Assembly: GCF_030409325.1 (NCBI RefSeq)
Contig: NZ_JAUFPR010000004.1
Coordinates: 419,548-483,547 of the forward strand
DNA length: 64,000 nucleotides
Direction: 5' to 3'
DNA from: Mucilaginibacter aquaedulcis
GTDB taxonomy: Bacteria; Bacteroidota; Bacteroidia; Sphingobacteriales; Sphingobacteriaceae
Position numbers and translations under genes: made by a program. Shown piece by piece: positions 43,205-50,813 of the stretch. The notes under the pieces are model-generated. The model had not been told where the DNA came from. It worked only from the letters and a program-made list of their open reading frames with translations, and ran no database searches. The stretch's first letter is position 1. Each line of letters opens with the position of its first letter.

Positions 43205-43210
43205 TGTGAA

Positions 43211-44281
43211 ATGGCACATGAAGATAATCCCGACTTTTTTAAAGGCCGGGGAGCGCAGGTAAACATCCATAACAAATTTTTAAAAAACAAGTACGTATCC
43301 GAACACATTGAGGGCCTGGACGAGCCGCTGCTGGAAAATACTGCCACTCAGCTTTTTGAGGAAACGCCAAAGAAAATTGTTAGCGAATCGCACAGTCCTG
43401 ATCTGAGTCACATGTACTCCATTAATCCTTACCAGGGTTGTGAGCATGGCTGTATCTACTGCTATGCCCGTAATAGCCACGAATATTACGGCTTCAGCGC
43501 CGGGCTTGATTTTGAGCGCAAGATCATCATCAAGCGAAATGCTCCTGAACTACTTGAACAATATTTTAACAAAAAAAACTATAAACCTGTGTGCATTATG
43601 CTCTCGGGAAATACAGATTGCTATCAGCCTGTGGAAAGGCGATTGGAGATAACCCGAAGATTGCTGGAAATGTTTCTACATTATAAAAACCCGGTCAGCA
43701 TCATCACCAAAAACAACCTCGTGCTGCGCGATCTGGATATATTAACTGAACTGGCCTCCATGAACCTGGTTCATGTAAACGTATCCATCACCTCATTAAA
43801 TGAACAGTTACGCCAAAAATTGGAGCCCCGTACAGTAACTGCAACTGGCCGCCTGGCTGTGATCCAAAAATTGGCCGAAAAAGGTATACCTGTCAGGGTG
43901 ATGGCTGCTCCTATTATTCCCGGGCTTAACAGTAATGAAGTGCCCAACATTATCAAGGCCGCGGCAGACAGGGGCGCTTTAGCTGCCGGTTTCACCATAG
44001 TGCGTCTGAATGGCAGCATTGCTGAAATATTCAGCGACTGGATATATAAAGCTTTTCCAGACAGAGCTGAAAAGGTTTTGAACATGATCAGGGAATGCCA
44101 CGATGGGAAATTGAACGACAGTGATTTCGGCCGCCGCATGAGCGGCGAGGGAAAAGTGGCCGAATCTATTCACCAAATGTTTCGGATGGCCTGTAACCGT
44201 TTTATGGCTGGCCGGGTGATGCCGGAATACGACTATAGTTTATTTGTGCCGCGGAAAGGGAAACAAACGAGTATGTTTTGA
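43211..44281 (+). CDS. PA0069-family radical SAM protein
   Basis: 356 residues. The cluster-binding motif is CEHGCIYC (Cys77, Cys81, Cys84), i.e. CxxxCxxC, in INPYQGCEHGCIYCYARNSH. MLSGNTDCYQPVERRLEITRRLLE and ITKNNLVLRDLDIL are typical of the SplB-like PA0069/Rv2578c group. SplB repairs spore photoproduct DNA lesions; the function of this non-sporulating branch is not known. Convergent with DUF2809 (18-bp gap). Confidence 0.93.
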   Translation: MAHEDNPDFFKGRGAQVNIHNKFLKNKYVSEHIEGLDEPLLENTATQLFEETPKKIVSESHSPDLSHMYSINPYQGCEHGCIYCYARNSHEYYGFSAGLDFERKIIIKRNAPELLEQYFNKKNYKPVCIMLSGNTDCYQPVERRLEITRRLLEMFLHYKNPVSIITKNNLVLRDLDILTELASMNLVHVNVSITSLNEQLRQKLEPRTVTATGRLAVIQKLAEKGIPVRVMAAPIIPGLNSNEVPNIIKAAADRGALAAGFTIVRLNGSIAEIFSDWIYKAFPDRAEKVLNMIRECHDGKLNDSDFGRRMSGEGKVAESIHQMFRMACNRFMAGRVMPEYDYSLFVPRKGKQTSMF

Positions 44282-44299
44282 CCGTTGATTTAAATGTGA

Positions 44300-44698
44300 T
44301 TACACTGATTTCGATGATGGCTTTCTATTAGCATCAGTCATTTTTAGGCATGTGTCTATCCCTACGCCAATCCACACACCAACGGTATAGCAAAGAAGGT
44401 CGCTCCATAAAAAGCCGGTACCCAAAACCAGGCGCCCAAAAAGCGTATGCCTTAGGTTGTTTATCCATGGCGCCTGATAAAGCTGACTAAACTCTATGGC
44501 ATAACAAAACAACAAACCGGATAATATCATAAATTTTACCGGCCTTTTGATAAAGAAAAACCGCACAATAAAGTAAATCATGAGCGACCAAAGAATATCA
44601 CCTATAAACAATGGTATAAAGTCAAAGTGCCGGGATAATAAACCGGCAACTATGGTGATAAATACCAGTATAAGATAGCTAATTCTTTGCCGTATCAC
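44300..44698 (-). CDS. DUF2809 membrane protein
   Basis: 132 residues, four membrane helices. The pattern LSRHFDFIPLFIGDILWSLMIYFIVRFFF then CYAIEFSQLYQAPWINNLRHTLFGRLVLG and FLWSDLLCYTVGVWIG matches DUF2809, a VanZ-like small family of unknown function. Starts 1 bp after the DinB gene ends on the same strand; the two are probably cotranscribed. Confidence 0.88.
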   Translation of the reverse strand: MIRQRISYLILVFITIVAGLLSRHFDFIPLFIGDILWSLMIYFIVRFFFIKRPVKFMILSGLLFCYAIEFSQLYQAPWINNLRHTLFGRLVLGTGFLWSDLLCYTVGVWIGVGIDTCLKMTDANRKPSSKSV

Positions 44699-44699
44699 T

Positions 44700-45152
44700 T
44701 TAATTATCCAACAGTCGCCTGTGGTAGTTAACCTGCCCCAGGTGATAATTCAGATGGCTCACCACATGTGTTAATAAATGACCTGTGGTAACTTTTTCAT
44801 CAAAAAGAGGCTGTGGATATTCTTCTTCAAGTTTTGATTCAGGCAAACTATCAAATGTTTGGGCTACAACCTGTATGGTATCATCAAGACGCTTCAACAA
44901 TTCGGCTCTTGGTACACTATCAGGTAAAAATTCAAGCTCACGCTTCCGTACATAACCTGTATTACCCAGTTGCGCACCAATAAAATGATTAAAACTGCCT
45001 ATTAAATGCACGCATAAGGTACCGGCGCTGTTAGTGATCTGCTTTTCAGCATGCCATATCCTTTGCTCATCGCGATAAAGCTCAATCTCAGTTTTAAGTT
45101 TTCCCAGATCTCTGAGAAGAATCTTTTTAAATACTGCCACCATCATACTCAT
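44700..45152 (-). CDS. DinB superfamily protein
   Basis: 150-residue four-helix bundle of the DinB/YfiT type, which binds a metal through three His residues and often acts in thiol transfer or damage responses. The N-terminal His region is TLCVHLIGSFNHFIGA and the C-terminal one GHLLTHVVSHLNYHLGQVNYHRRLL. Exact reaction unknown. Upstream of DUF2809, same strand. Confidence 0.88.
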   Translation of the reverse strand: MSMMVAVFKKILLRDLGKLKTEIELYRDEQRIWHAEKQITNSAGTLCVHLIGSFNHFIGAQLGNTGYVRKRELEFLPDSVPRAELLKRLDDTIQVVAQTFDSLPESKLEEEYPQPLFDEKVTTGHLLTHVVSHLNYHLGQVNYHRRLLDN

Positions 45153-45214
45153 GGGTTAAAAATCCCATTGTAAATATCATCAATTATAAGCGTTCTTAAA
45201 TACATTTTATCGCA

Positions 45215-45246
45215 AACAAAAAAAGGCGCCTTGTGGGCGCCTTTCA
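45215..45246 (-). terminator. Terminator of the nif3-like / zinc ribbon operon
   Basis: Minus strand AAAGGCGCC / GGCGCCTTT around a short CACAA loop, followed by TTTTG. 19 bp after the zinc-ribbon gene stop. Confidence 0.92.
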
Positions 45247-45264
45247 TATATTTTAAGCTAATGC

Positions 45265-46008
45265 TTATGCTTCTTCTGCTTCCAGAGCCATTTGCTCATC
45301 AACCAGAATACGTCCGCAGTGCTCGCAAACGATGATCTTTTTACGTTGACGGATATCAGACTGACGCTGAGGTGGAATCTGGTTAAAACATCCTGAACAA
45401 GAGTCGCGCTGAATAGTAACTACAGCTAAACCATTCTTAGCATTTTGACGCAAACGGTTGTAAGCAGTTAATAAACGCTCTTCAATGTTTCCAGTTGCTT
45501 TTTCAGCCTGTGAGGTAAGTTCGTTCTCTTCTTTTTCAGTTTCGGCAGTAATAGTACCTAACTCATCTTTTTTGGCATCAAGATCACTCTTGCGTGCTTC
45601 AAGATCGGCAAGGGCTTTTTCGTAGATCTGGGTTTTTGAAGTGATCTCGAAACCATACTCACGTATTTTTTTCTCGCTTACCTGTATATCTAATCCCTGT
45701 ATCTCAACTTCTTTCGATATGGCATCATACTCGCGGTTGTTCTTAACTTCATTAAGCTGACCTTCGTATTTTTTGATATTAGCCTGAGCTTCTTTGATCA
45801 GGTTTTTGCGGGTTACTATTTCATCCTCTACATCATCCAGCTCGGCTTTGATCTTTTGGATGCGGGTTTCAAGACCTGCAACATCATCTTCCAGATCGGC
45901 TACCTCCATTGGTAGTTCTCCTCTTACTTGGCGAATTCTATCAATTTTGGTGTGGATAGTTTGTAGTTCGTATAAAGCTTTAAGCTTCTGTTCTACGGTT
46001 TGTTCCAT
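45265..46008 (-). CDS. Coiled-coil protein with C-terminal C4 zinc ribbon (COG1579)
   Basis: 247 residues: a long antiparallel coiled coil (about 1-185) and a zinc ribbon with Cys204, Cys207, Cys228 and Cys231 (CSGC...CEHC). This is the DUF164/COG1579 family, whose members bind nucleic acid or ribosome-associated partners; function unsettled. Its ATG overlaps the stop of the Nif3-like gene by one base, the usual Bacteroidota pairing, so the two proteins are likely to act together. Confidence 0.94.
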   Translation of the reverse strand: MEQTVEQKLKALYELQTIHTKIDRIRQVRGELPMEVADLEDDVAGLETRIQKIKAELDDVEDEIVTRKNLIKEAQANIKKYEGQLNEVKNNREYDAISKEVEIQGLDIQVSEKKIREYGFEITSKTQIYEKALADLEARKSDLDAKKDELGTITAETEKEENELTSQAEKATGNIEERLLTAYNRLRQNAKNGLAVVTIQRDSCSGCFNQIPPQRQSDIRQRKKIIVCEHCGRILVDEQMALEAEEA

Positions 46009-47105
46009 TAAATAAAATATTTGACTGGGTTTGTATTTACCTCTGTTAAACGGACGGCAAAGTTAGGAAATTTTTTCCGTATTATTTCATACAATAATTG
46101 CGCTGTAAATTGTTCACTTTCAAAGTGTCCGATATCTGCTATCACTATTTTTCCTTCGGCATCAAAAAACTCATGATACTTGTAGTCGGCAGTGACAAAA
46201 AAGTCGGCACCTGCCGCAATGGCATGCTTTAATAAAAAGCCACCTGCACCACCGCAAACGGCTACTTTTTTAACAGGCTTGCGGGTTAATGCCGTATGCC
46301 TGATCACATGCGTGCGCATCTTATCCTTCAGCTGAAACAAAAACGATTCTTCGTTTTGAGGCAGTTCCAGCTCCCCTATCATTCCCGAGCCTACCTGCTG
46401 ATACTGATTGGTTAAATTAAAAAGATCATAAGCCACTTCCTCATAAGGATGTGCCAATATCAGTGCCATGATTATCTTACTCTCTAAGTTGGCCGGATAA
46501 ACGGTTTCCATGCGTACCTCGTTTTCGTGATGGCGTTTGCCTGGTTCGCCAACATGGGGGATAGTAGCCTCGTTACCTTTAAATGTGCCGGTGCCATCAG
46601 TATTAAAACTGGTTTCGCTGTAGTTGCCAATATTGCCTGCACCAGCAGCAAACAAAGCATCGCGAACTTCATTTGCATGGCTTTGCGGCACAAAGGTTAC
46701 CAGTTTTTTCAACAGATTATGCTTAGGCGCCAATATGCGGGTGTTTTTTAAACCGAGCGTATCGCAAATGCGCTGGTTAACACCTCCCATAATATTATCC
46801 AGGTTGGTATGTATGGCGTAAATAGCTATATGGTTACGAATGGCTTTCTCCACTACCCTTTCCACATAGGTTTTGCCGTTAAATCTTTTTAATCCTTTAA
46901 AAACTATGGGATGATGCGATATAATAACCTGACAGCCGCTGGCAATGGCTTCATCAACTACCGCTTCTGTACAATCTAACGATAGCAGCGCCTGGCTAAC
47001 TTCCTGTTCAGGATTACCAACAATAAGGCCCGAGTTATCGTAATCTTCCTGGTACACGAGTGGTGCCAGGCTTTCAAGGTATGCAGTAAGTACAGCTAAT
47101 TTCAT
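46008..47105 (-). CDS. Nif3-like dinuclear metal-centre hexameric protein
   Basis: 365 residues (YqfO/NIF3 family, PF01784 with inserted PII-like domain). Metal ligands are visible in SHHPIVFKGLKRF (His64, His65) and near the end in DIGHFESEQF. YAIHTNLDNIMGGVNQRICDTLGL is conserved. Residues of about 140-250 form the PII/CutA-like insert (KLVTFVPQSHANEVRDALFAAGAG). Long described as GTP cyclohydrolase-like, but the activity is not established. Translationally coupled to the zinc-ribbon gene. Confidence 0.94.
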   Translation of the reverse strand: MKLAVLTAYLESLAPLVYQEDYDNSGLIVGNPEQEVSQALLSLDCTEAVVDEAIASGCQVIISHHPIVFKGLKRFNGKTYVERVVEKAIRNHIAIYAIHTNLDNIMGGVNQRICDTLGLKNTRILAPKHNLLKKLVTFVPQSHANEVRDALFAAGAGNIGNYSETSFNTDGTGTFKGNEATIPHVGEPGKRHHENEVRMETVYPANLESKIIMALILAHPYEEVAYDLFNLTNQYQQVGSGMIGELELPQNEESFLFQLKDKMRTHVIRHTALTRKPVKKVAVCGGAGGFLLKHAIAAGADFFVTADYKYHEFFDAEGKIVIADIGHFESEQFTAQLLYEIIRKKFPNFAVRLTEVNTNPVKYFI

Positions 47106-47139
47106 GAATAAATATGAGTATAAAGCATTAGGCTGGATA

Positions 47140-47511
47140 TCAACTATTGGGTTGGCTCATTGCCGCCATGCGATGGCTTTCATAAGCCATATTCTTATTA
47201 TACTCCAAAGTGAGCGATTTATTTTTCACGAGATCAACAATAGTTCCAACCAAACAAAGGCCTCCGGTAAAAAAGTATAGGACACCCATGCCTATCTGCC
47301 CCAGAAAAAAGCGTTGTATACCGGCAAACCCAACAAAACCCAGCAAGGTAAAAATCAGTATCTCATTGGTATTTTTCCGTTTGCTGCTGTAAACCCTGTA
47401 GAAATAATTTTTCTGTTCATCGCTAAGCTCCCTGGTGGCTTGCTGCAGAAACCCCATTTCTTCGGGGCCCATATCGGCAAAATTCATATAGGGGTCCTGG
47501 TACACATTCAT
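47140..47511 (-). CDS. TM2 domain-containing protein
   Basis: 123 residues from the chosen start. A polar N-terminus (NFADMGPEEMGFLQQATRELSDEQKNYFYRVYSSKRKN) is followed by a TM2 domain: two helices with FVGFAGIQRFFLGQIGMGVLYFFTGGLCLVGTIVDLV. Function unknown. A longer frame from 47595 exists, but a -7 box at 47544-47551 lies inside that extension, so the ATG at 47511 is preferred. Confidence 0.9.
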   Translation of the reverse strand: MNVYQDPYMNFADMGPEEMGFLQQATRELSDEQKNYFYRVYSSKRKNTNEILIFTLLGFVGFAGIQRFFLGQIGMGVLYFFTGGLCLVGTIVDLVKNKSLTLEYNKNMAYESHRMAAMSQPNS

Positions 47512-47543
47512 ATAGTAAGGTTTATAATTGATAGCTGTTTGTT

Positions 47544-47551
47544 CAAAAATA
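47544..47551 (-). promoter_or_regulatory. Probable -7 element of the TM2 gene
   Basis: Minus strand TATTTTTG, exact TAnnTTTG match, 32 bp upstream of the preferred ATG. Confidence 0.45.
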
Positions 47552-47694
47552 ATTATTTTATGATATAAAACTATAGGCAATTTACAGTAAGGCATTATAC
47601 AGAAACAAAAAAATTAACATCAATTTCTGTAACGTTATATCACAGCAAACGTCTGTACCTTAGATCGATCCCTTTTCTCTTATAAACCATCGCC

Positions 47695-48366
47695 ATGAAA
47701 AAAACAAAAACACAGGCCTGTGCTACCCTAATGCTATTATTTATATCCGTTAGTGCCTTTGCGCAACAGCGCGCAGTTAGCTATGACCTGGACCGCTTAG
47801 TTACAGAACATCGGCTTAGTGTGTATAATCGCGAGGCATCACCGTTGAATGATCAAGGCCAAAAGGGTCTCAAATTATCGGCAAAATATAATGATGGTGT
47901 AGCCTGGATCAACGATCTTAATTTTACAAATGGCATTATTGAGCTTGACGTTCGCGGAAAAAACGTGCCTCAGGAAAGTTTTTTAGGTGTAGCTTTTCAT
48001 GGTGTTGATGAAAAAACGCTGGACGCCGTGTATTTCCGCCCGTTTAATTTTCACGCTGTTGATTCTGTTCAGCAGATCCACATGGTGCAGTACGTATCGC
48101 ATCCGTTGTACCCGTGGAATGTACTGAGAGAAAAATTTAATGCCCAATATGAAAAAAGGATCAGCTCGCCCCCGAACCCTGATGCATGGTTTCATGTGCG
48201 TATAGAGATTAGGTATCCGCAGGTATTGGTATTTGTCAATAATCAAACATCACCATGTTTAAGCGTTAAGCAGCTCAATAATCGGCAAAGCGGAAAACTC
48301 GGGCTCTGGGTGGGTAATGGATCCGATGGATCGTTTGCAAACCTGAAGGTTACATTTTTCAATTAA
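47695..48366 (+). CDS. Secreted concanavalin-like protein (DUF1080-like)
   Basis: 223 residues with a signal peptide (1-23, ending AFAQ). The mature part is a beta-sandwich of the laminin-G/3-keto-disaccharide-hydrolase type: FTNGIIELDVRGKNVPQESFLGVAFHG, AVYFRPFNFH, WFHVRIEIRYPQVLVFVNNQ and SGKLGLWVGNGSDGSFANLKV. A carbohydrate-binding or hydrolytic role is inferred from the fold only. Stands alone between divergent TM2 and the SDR genes. Confidence 0.85.
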   Translation: MKKTKTQACATLMLLFISVSAFAQQRAVSYDLDRLVTEHRLSVYNREASPLNDQGQKGLKLSAKYNDGVAWINDLNFTNGIIELDVRGKNVPQESFLGVAFHGVDEKTLDAVYFRPFNFHAVDSVQQIHMVQYVSHPLYPWNVLREKFNAQYEKRISSPPNPDAWFHVRIEIRYPQVLVFVNNQTSPCLSVKQLNNRQSGKLGLWVGNGSDGSFANLKVTFFN

Positions 48367-48417
48367 AAAAATAACATAAGGCATAGGGGTAATTGAAAAG
48401 CCGGTTGTATAACGGGT

Positions 48418-49452
48418 ATGAAAGTATTAGTTACCGGTGCAACAGGTTTTATTGGCAGGCGGCTTACGTTGTCGTTGGCCACAGCAGGCTATGAGGTAAA
48501 AGCCTTATGCCGCGATACCAATCATCCATACTTAATTAAACATCAAAACATTGAGCCTGTGCTGGGTAATATCCTTTACCCCCAAGGCCTTAAAAGGGTC
48601 ATGGCTGGCTGCTCGCAGGTTTATCACATGGCAGCTTTGGCCAAAATGTGGTGCCGCAACCCTGATGCATACCACGAAACCAATGTTATTGGCACTCGTA
48701 ATGTGCTGGAAGCTGCAAAGCAGACTGATATAAACAGAATAGTTTATACTTCAACCTGTGGTGTATGGGGACCAACTATTAAACATCCCATGACCGAGAA
48801 TGACCCGCGCATCTGCGGTTTCCCGATAGCCTATGAGCGTACCAAATACCTGGCCGAGTTGGAAGTGCAGAACTTTGTAAGGCAGGGATTGGATGTGGTT
48901 ATTGTAAACCCATCGCGGGTTTATGGTGAAGGGCCTGTAACCGATAGTAATACCGTAGCCAAAATGGTATTTGGCTATTTAAAAGGTACATGGCGCTTTA
49001 TACCCGGCAATGGCGAACAGGTAGCCAACTATGCCTTTTTAGATGATGTAGTTGCCGGACATATAGCTGCCATGAACAAAGGCCTCACCGGCGAACGTTA
49101 CATTTTAGGAGGGCATGACATTAGCTTCAATGATTTTTTTAAAACCTTACAGCAGGTAACAGGCATACAGCAAAGCATGATTAAAGTACCACTAAAGGTC
49201 ATTGAGTTTTACAGCATGCTGCAATGGCTCAAAACGCGGCTAACAGGCTTGCCTCCGGTGTTTTTGCCCGAGTTTGCACAGCGACTACATTTTGATCAAA
49301 AGTATAGTAGTAATAAGGCCGTTAACCAGTTAAACTACACAATCACCCCATTTGCCGATGGCTTGCGCAAAACTGTTGATCATTTGCAGGCCAGCGTTCA
49401 ACAAACACATCAGGAATCTTCTTCAACCATATCAGAACTATGCCACAATTAA
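48418..49452 (+). CDS. NAD-dependent epimerase/dehydratase (extended SDR)
   Basis: 344 residues. Rossmann motif GATGFIG at 7-13, DVVIVNPSRVYG-type substrate region, and catalytic Tyr/Lys in YERTKYLAE. The overall pattern (VYHMAALAKMWCRNP, NVIGTRNVLEAAK) resembles dihydroflavonol-4-reductase and sterol-dehydrogenase-like enzymes. Substrate unknown. The downstream SDR gene starts 13 bp before this gene ends. Confidence 0.92.
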   Translation: MKVLVTGATGFIGRRLTLSLATAGYEVKALCRDTNHPYLIKHQNIEPVLGNILYPQGLKRVMAGCSQVYHMAALAKMWCRNPDAYHETNVIGTRNVLEAAKQTDINRIVYTSTCGVWGPTIKHPMTENDPRICGFPIAYERTKYLAELEVQNFVRQGLDVVIVNPSRVYGEGPVTDSNTVAKMVFGYLKGTWRFIPGNGEQVANYAFLDDVVAGHIAAMNKGLTGERYILGGHDISFNDFFKTLQQVTGIQQSMIKVPLKVIEFYSMLQWLKTRLTGLPPVFLPEFAQRLHFDQKYSSNKAVNQLNYTITPFADGLRKTVDHLQASVQQTHQESSSTISELCHN

Positions 49453-50231
49453 CCGCCATAGTAACAGGCGCCAGCGAGGGTCTGGGCAAGTCATTCGCCA
49501 TTGAGTTAGCCCGTCGTAGTATTAATTTGGTAGTGGTGTCCCTCCCCGCGTCAGGGTTGCCGGAGCTTGCTTCCTTCATCCGAAAAAATTTTGAAGTAAA
49601 GGTTAGCTACATCGAGGCCGACCTTACCCAGACTGAAAGCTCTCCGGAAATTTTTAATTATCTGCATGATCATCATATCACGGCTCATGTGCTAATCAAC
49701 AATGCTGGATTAGGCAATTGGTCATGGTTTGAAGAAAAAAGTGTTTCCTTTTATAAAACGCAGATAGAGCTTAATGTGATGACCCCGGTGCTGCTCACCC
49801 GTTTGTTTTTGGCGCAAACAGATGCCTCGGTTACCTCTTATATTTTAAATGTAGGCAGTTTGGGCGGTTTATTTGTTGTGCCCAAAAAGCAGGTTTACGG
49901 TGCAACAAAATCATTTATCCGCTATTTTACCCGCTGCCTGCAGTTGGAATTGCATGGATCAAACGTAAAGCTGAGTTTGCTTAGTCCGGGCGGTATCAAT
50001 ACCAAACCTGAGCTGCTGGTAATGAACAACAGCCTGAAAGGAATTTCAAAAGCTACCATCCTTGAACCGGAGCAGGTAGCCCGCATTGCCATTGACGGAC
50101 TACTAAAGGGCAAAAAGGAGATCATCCCCGGCATAGTGAACCGCATGCTGGTTTTGTTGAACAGTTTACTGCCTGATTATGTAAAAGATAGTATTATTAA
50201 ACGAAGATTAAACACTATTTTAGAGTCGTGA
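49440..50231 (+). CDS. Short-chain dehydrogenase/reductase (classical SDR)
   Basis: 263 residues. Cofactor motif TGASEGLGKSFAIELARR, NNAG in LINNAGLGNW, catalytic Ser near VGSLGGLF and YxxxK in YGATKSF. Similar to the membrane-associated ketoacyl or steroid dehydrogenase-like SDRs, with a hydrophobic C-terminus. It overlaps the preceding epimerase gene and is followed 3 bp later by a small unknown gene; a three-gene unit for modifying a lipid-like or isoprenoid-like substrate is possible but not shown. Confidence 0.92.
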   Translation: MPQLTAIVTGASEGLGKSFAIELARRSINLVVVSLPASGLPELASFIRKNFEVKVSYIEADLTQTESSPEIFNYLHDHHITAHVLINNAGLGNWSWFEEKSVSFYKTQIELNVMTPVLLTRLFLAQTDASVTSYILNVGSLGGLFVVPKKQVYGATKSFIRYFTRCLQLELHGSNVKLSLLSPGGINTKPELLVMNNSLKGISKATILEPEQVARIAIDGLLKGKKEIIPGIVNRMLVLLNSLLPDYVKDSIIKRRLNTILES

Positions 50232-50234
50232 ATT

Positions 50235-50510
50235 ATGATCCTGTCAGTACCCATATACCGGCTTATTAAAAACCTGAGCAGTTACTTTAACCGCACCAGT
50301 AATACCTGTACAGTGGTTGATGATGAAACTATCATTATCAACTCGGGCAGCCTGCGCGGACTTATCCTGGAGTTTCATTACAACTTTTGCCAGGTAAAAA
50401 TTCGTGGCCGCATCAATCTATGTATCGATATTACCCGCGATGTTTCCGTTGATGTACTCATGCGTATACTGGCCAGCCACAACATCATCCAAAGCCCACC
50501 GGCTCCCTGA
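50235..50510 (+). CDS. Hypothetical protein, third gene of the SDR unit
   Basis: 91 residues, no membrane segment, two or three Cys. The sequence (VDDETIIINSGSLRGLILEFHYNFCQVKIRGRINLCIDITRDVSVDVLMRIL) looks like an alternating beta-sheet protein. Family not recognised. Only 3 bp after the SDR stop, so likely cotranscribed. Confidence 0.7.
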   Translation: MILSVPIYRLIKNLSSYFNRTSNTCTVVDDETIIINSGSLRGLILEFHYNFCQVKIRGRINLCIDITRDVSVDVLMRILASHNIIQSPPAP

Positions 50511-50520
50511 GATTTTGGGG

Positions 50521-50736
50521 ACTGTGAGGCTTTTGGACTGTCGGATAAAGGCTTAAATGACTGTGTAAAGAAGGATTAAGGAATAAAGGTTTAAAGCTGG
50601 ATTTATCCTGACTATATTGTTTTTTGCCCGAATGTCTTTTGTTTCAACGGTCTGCTTGCCCTAAAGTCCGAAATTCTTTCGTCCTTGCTCCTTTGTCCAA
50701 AAGTCTTCTATCTCAGTAGTCCAAAAGTCCCACAGT
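50521..50736. repeat. Inverted repeat of AGTCCAAAAGTC words upstream of glnS (family B)
   Basis: Arms 50521-50539 and 50718-50736 match at 17 of 19 positions in inverted orientation. The right side continues as quasi-tandem AAGTCC/CCAAAAGTC words from 50664 to 50757. No gene in the stretch 50511-50785; an over-long glnS reading frame crosses part of it but is not real. Confidence 0.7.
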
Positions 50737-50785
50737 TCAAAAGTCTTCCAGTCCAAAATCCCTCTCATCACATCAAAAAGTTTGT

Positions 50786-50793
50786 TACTTTTG
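50786..50793 (+). promoter_or_regulatory. glnS -7 element
   Basis: TACTTTTG, exact TAnnTTTG match, 20 bp upstream of the ATG at 50814. The -33 region is not clear. Confidence 0.5.
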
Positions 50794-50813
50794 TGCCTAT
50801 TGCTATTTTATTT

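Noticed and set aside
47512..47595. 28-residue N-terminal extension of the TM2 protein
   Set aside because: Contains a -7 promoter box at 47544-47551 and non-conserved residues; the ATG at 47511 is better.
50685..50813. 43-residue N-terminal extension of GlnRS
   Set aside because: Encoded by AGTCCAAAAGTC repeat DNA and upstream of the -7 box; the family N-terminus starts at 50814.
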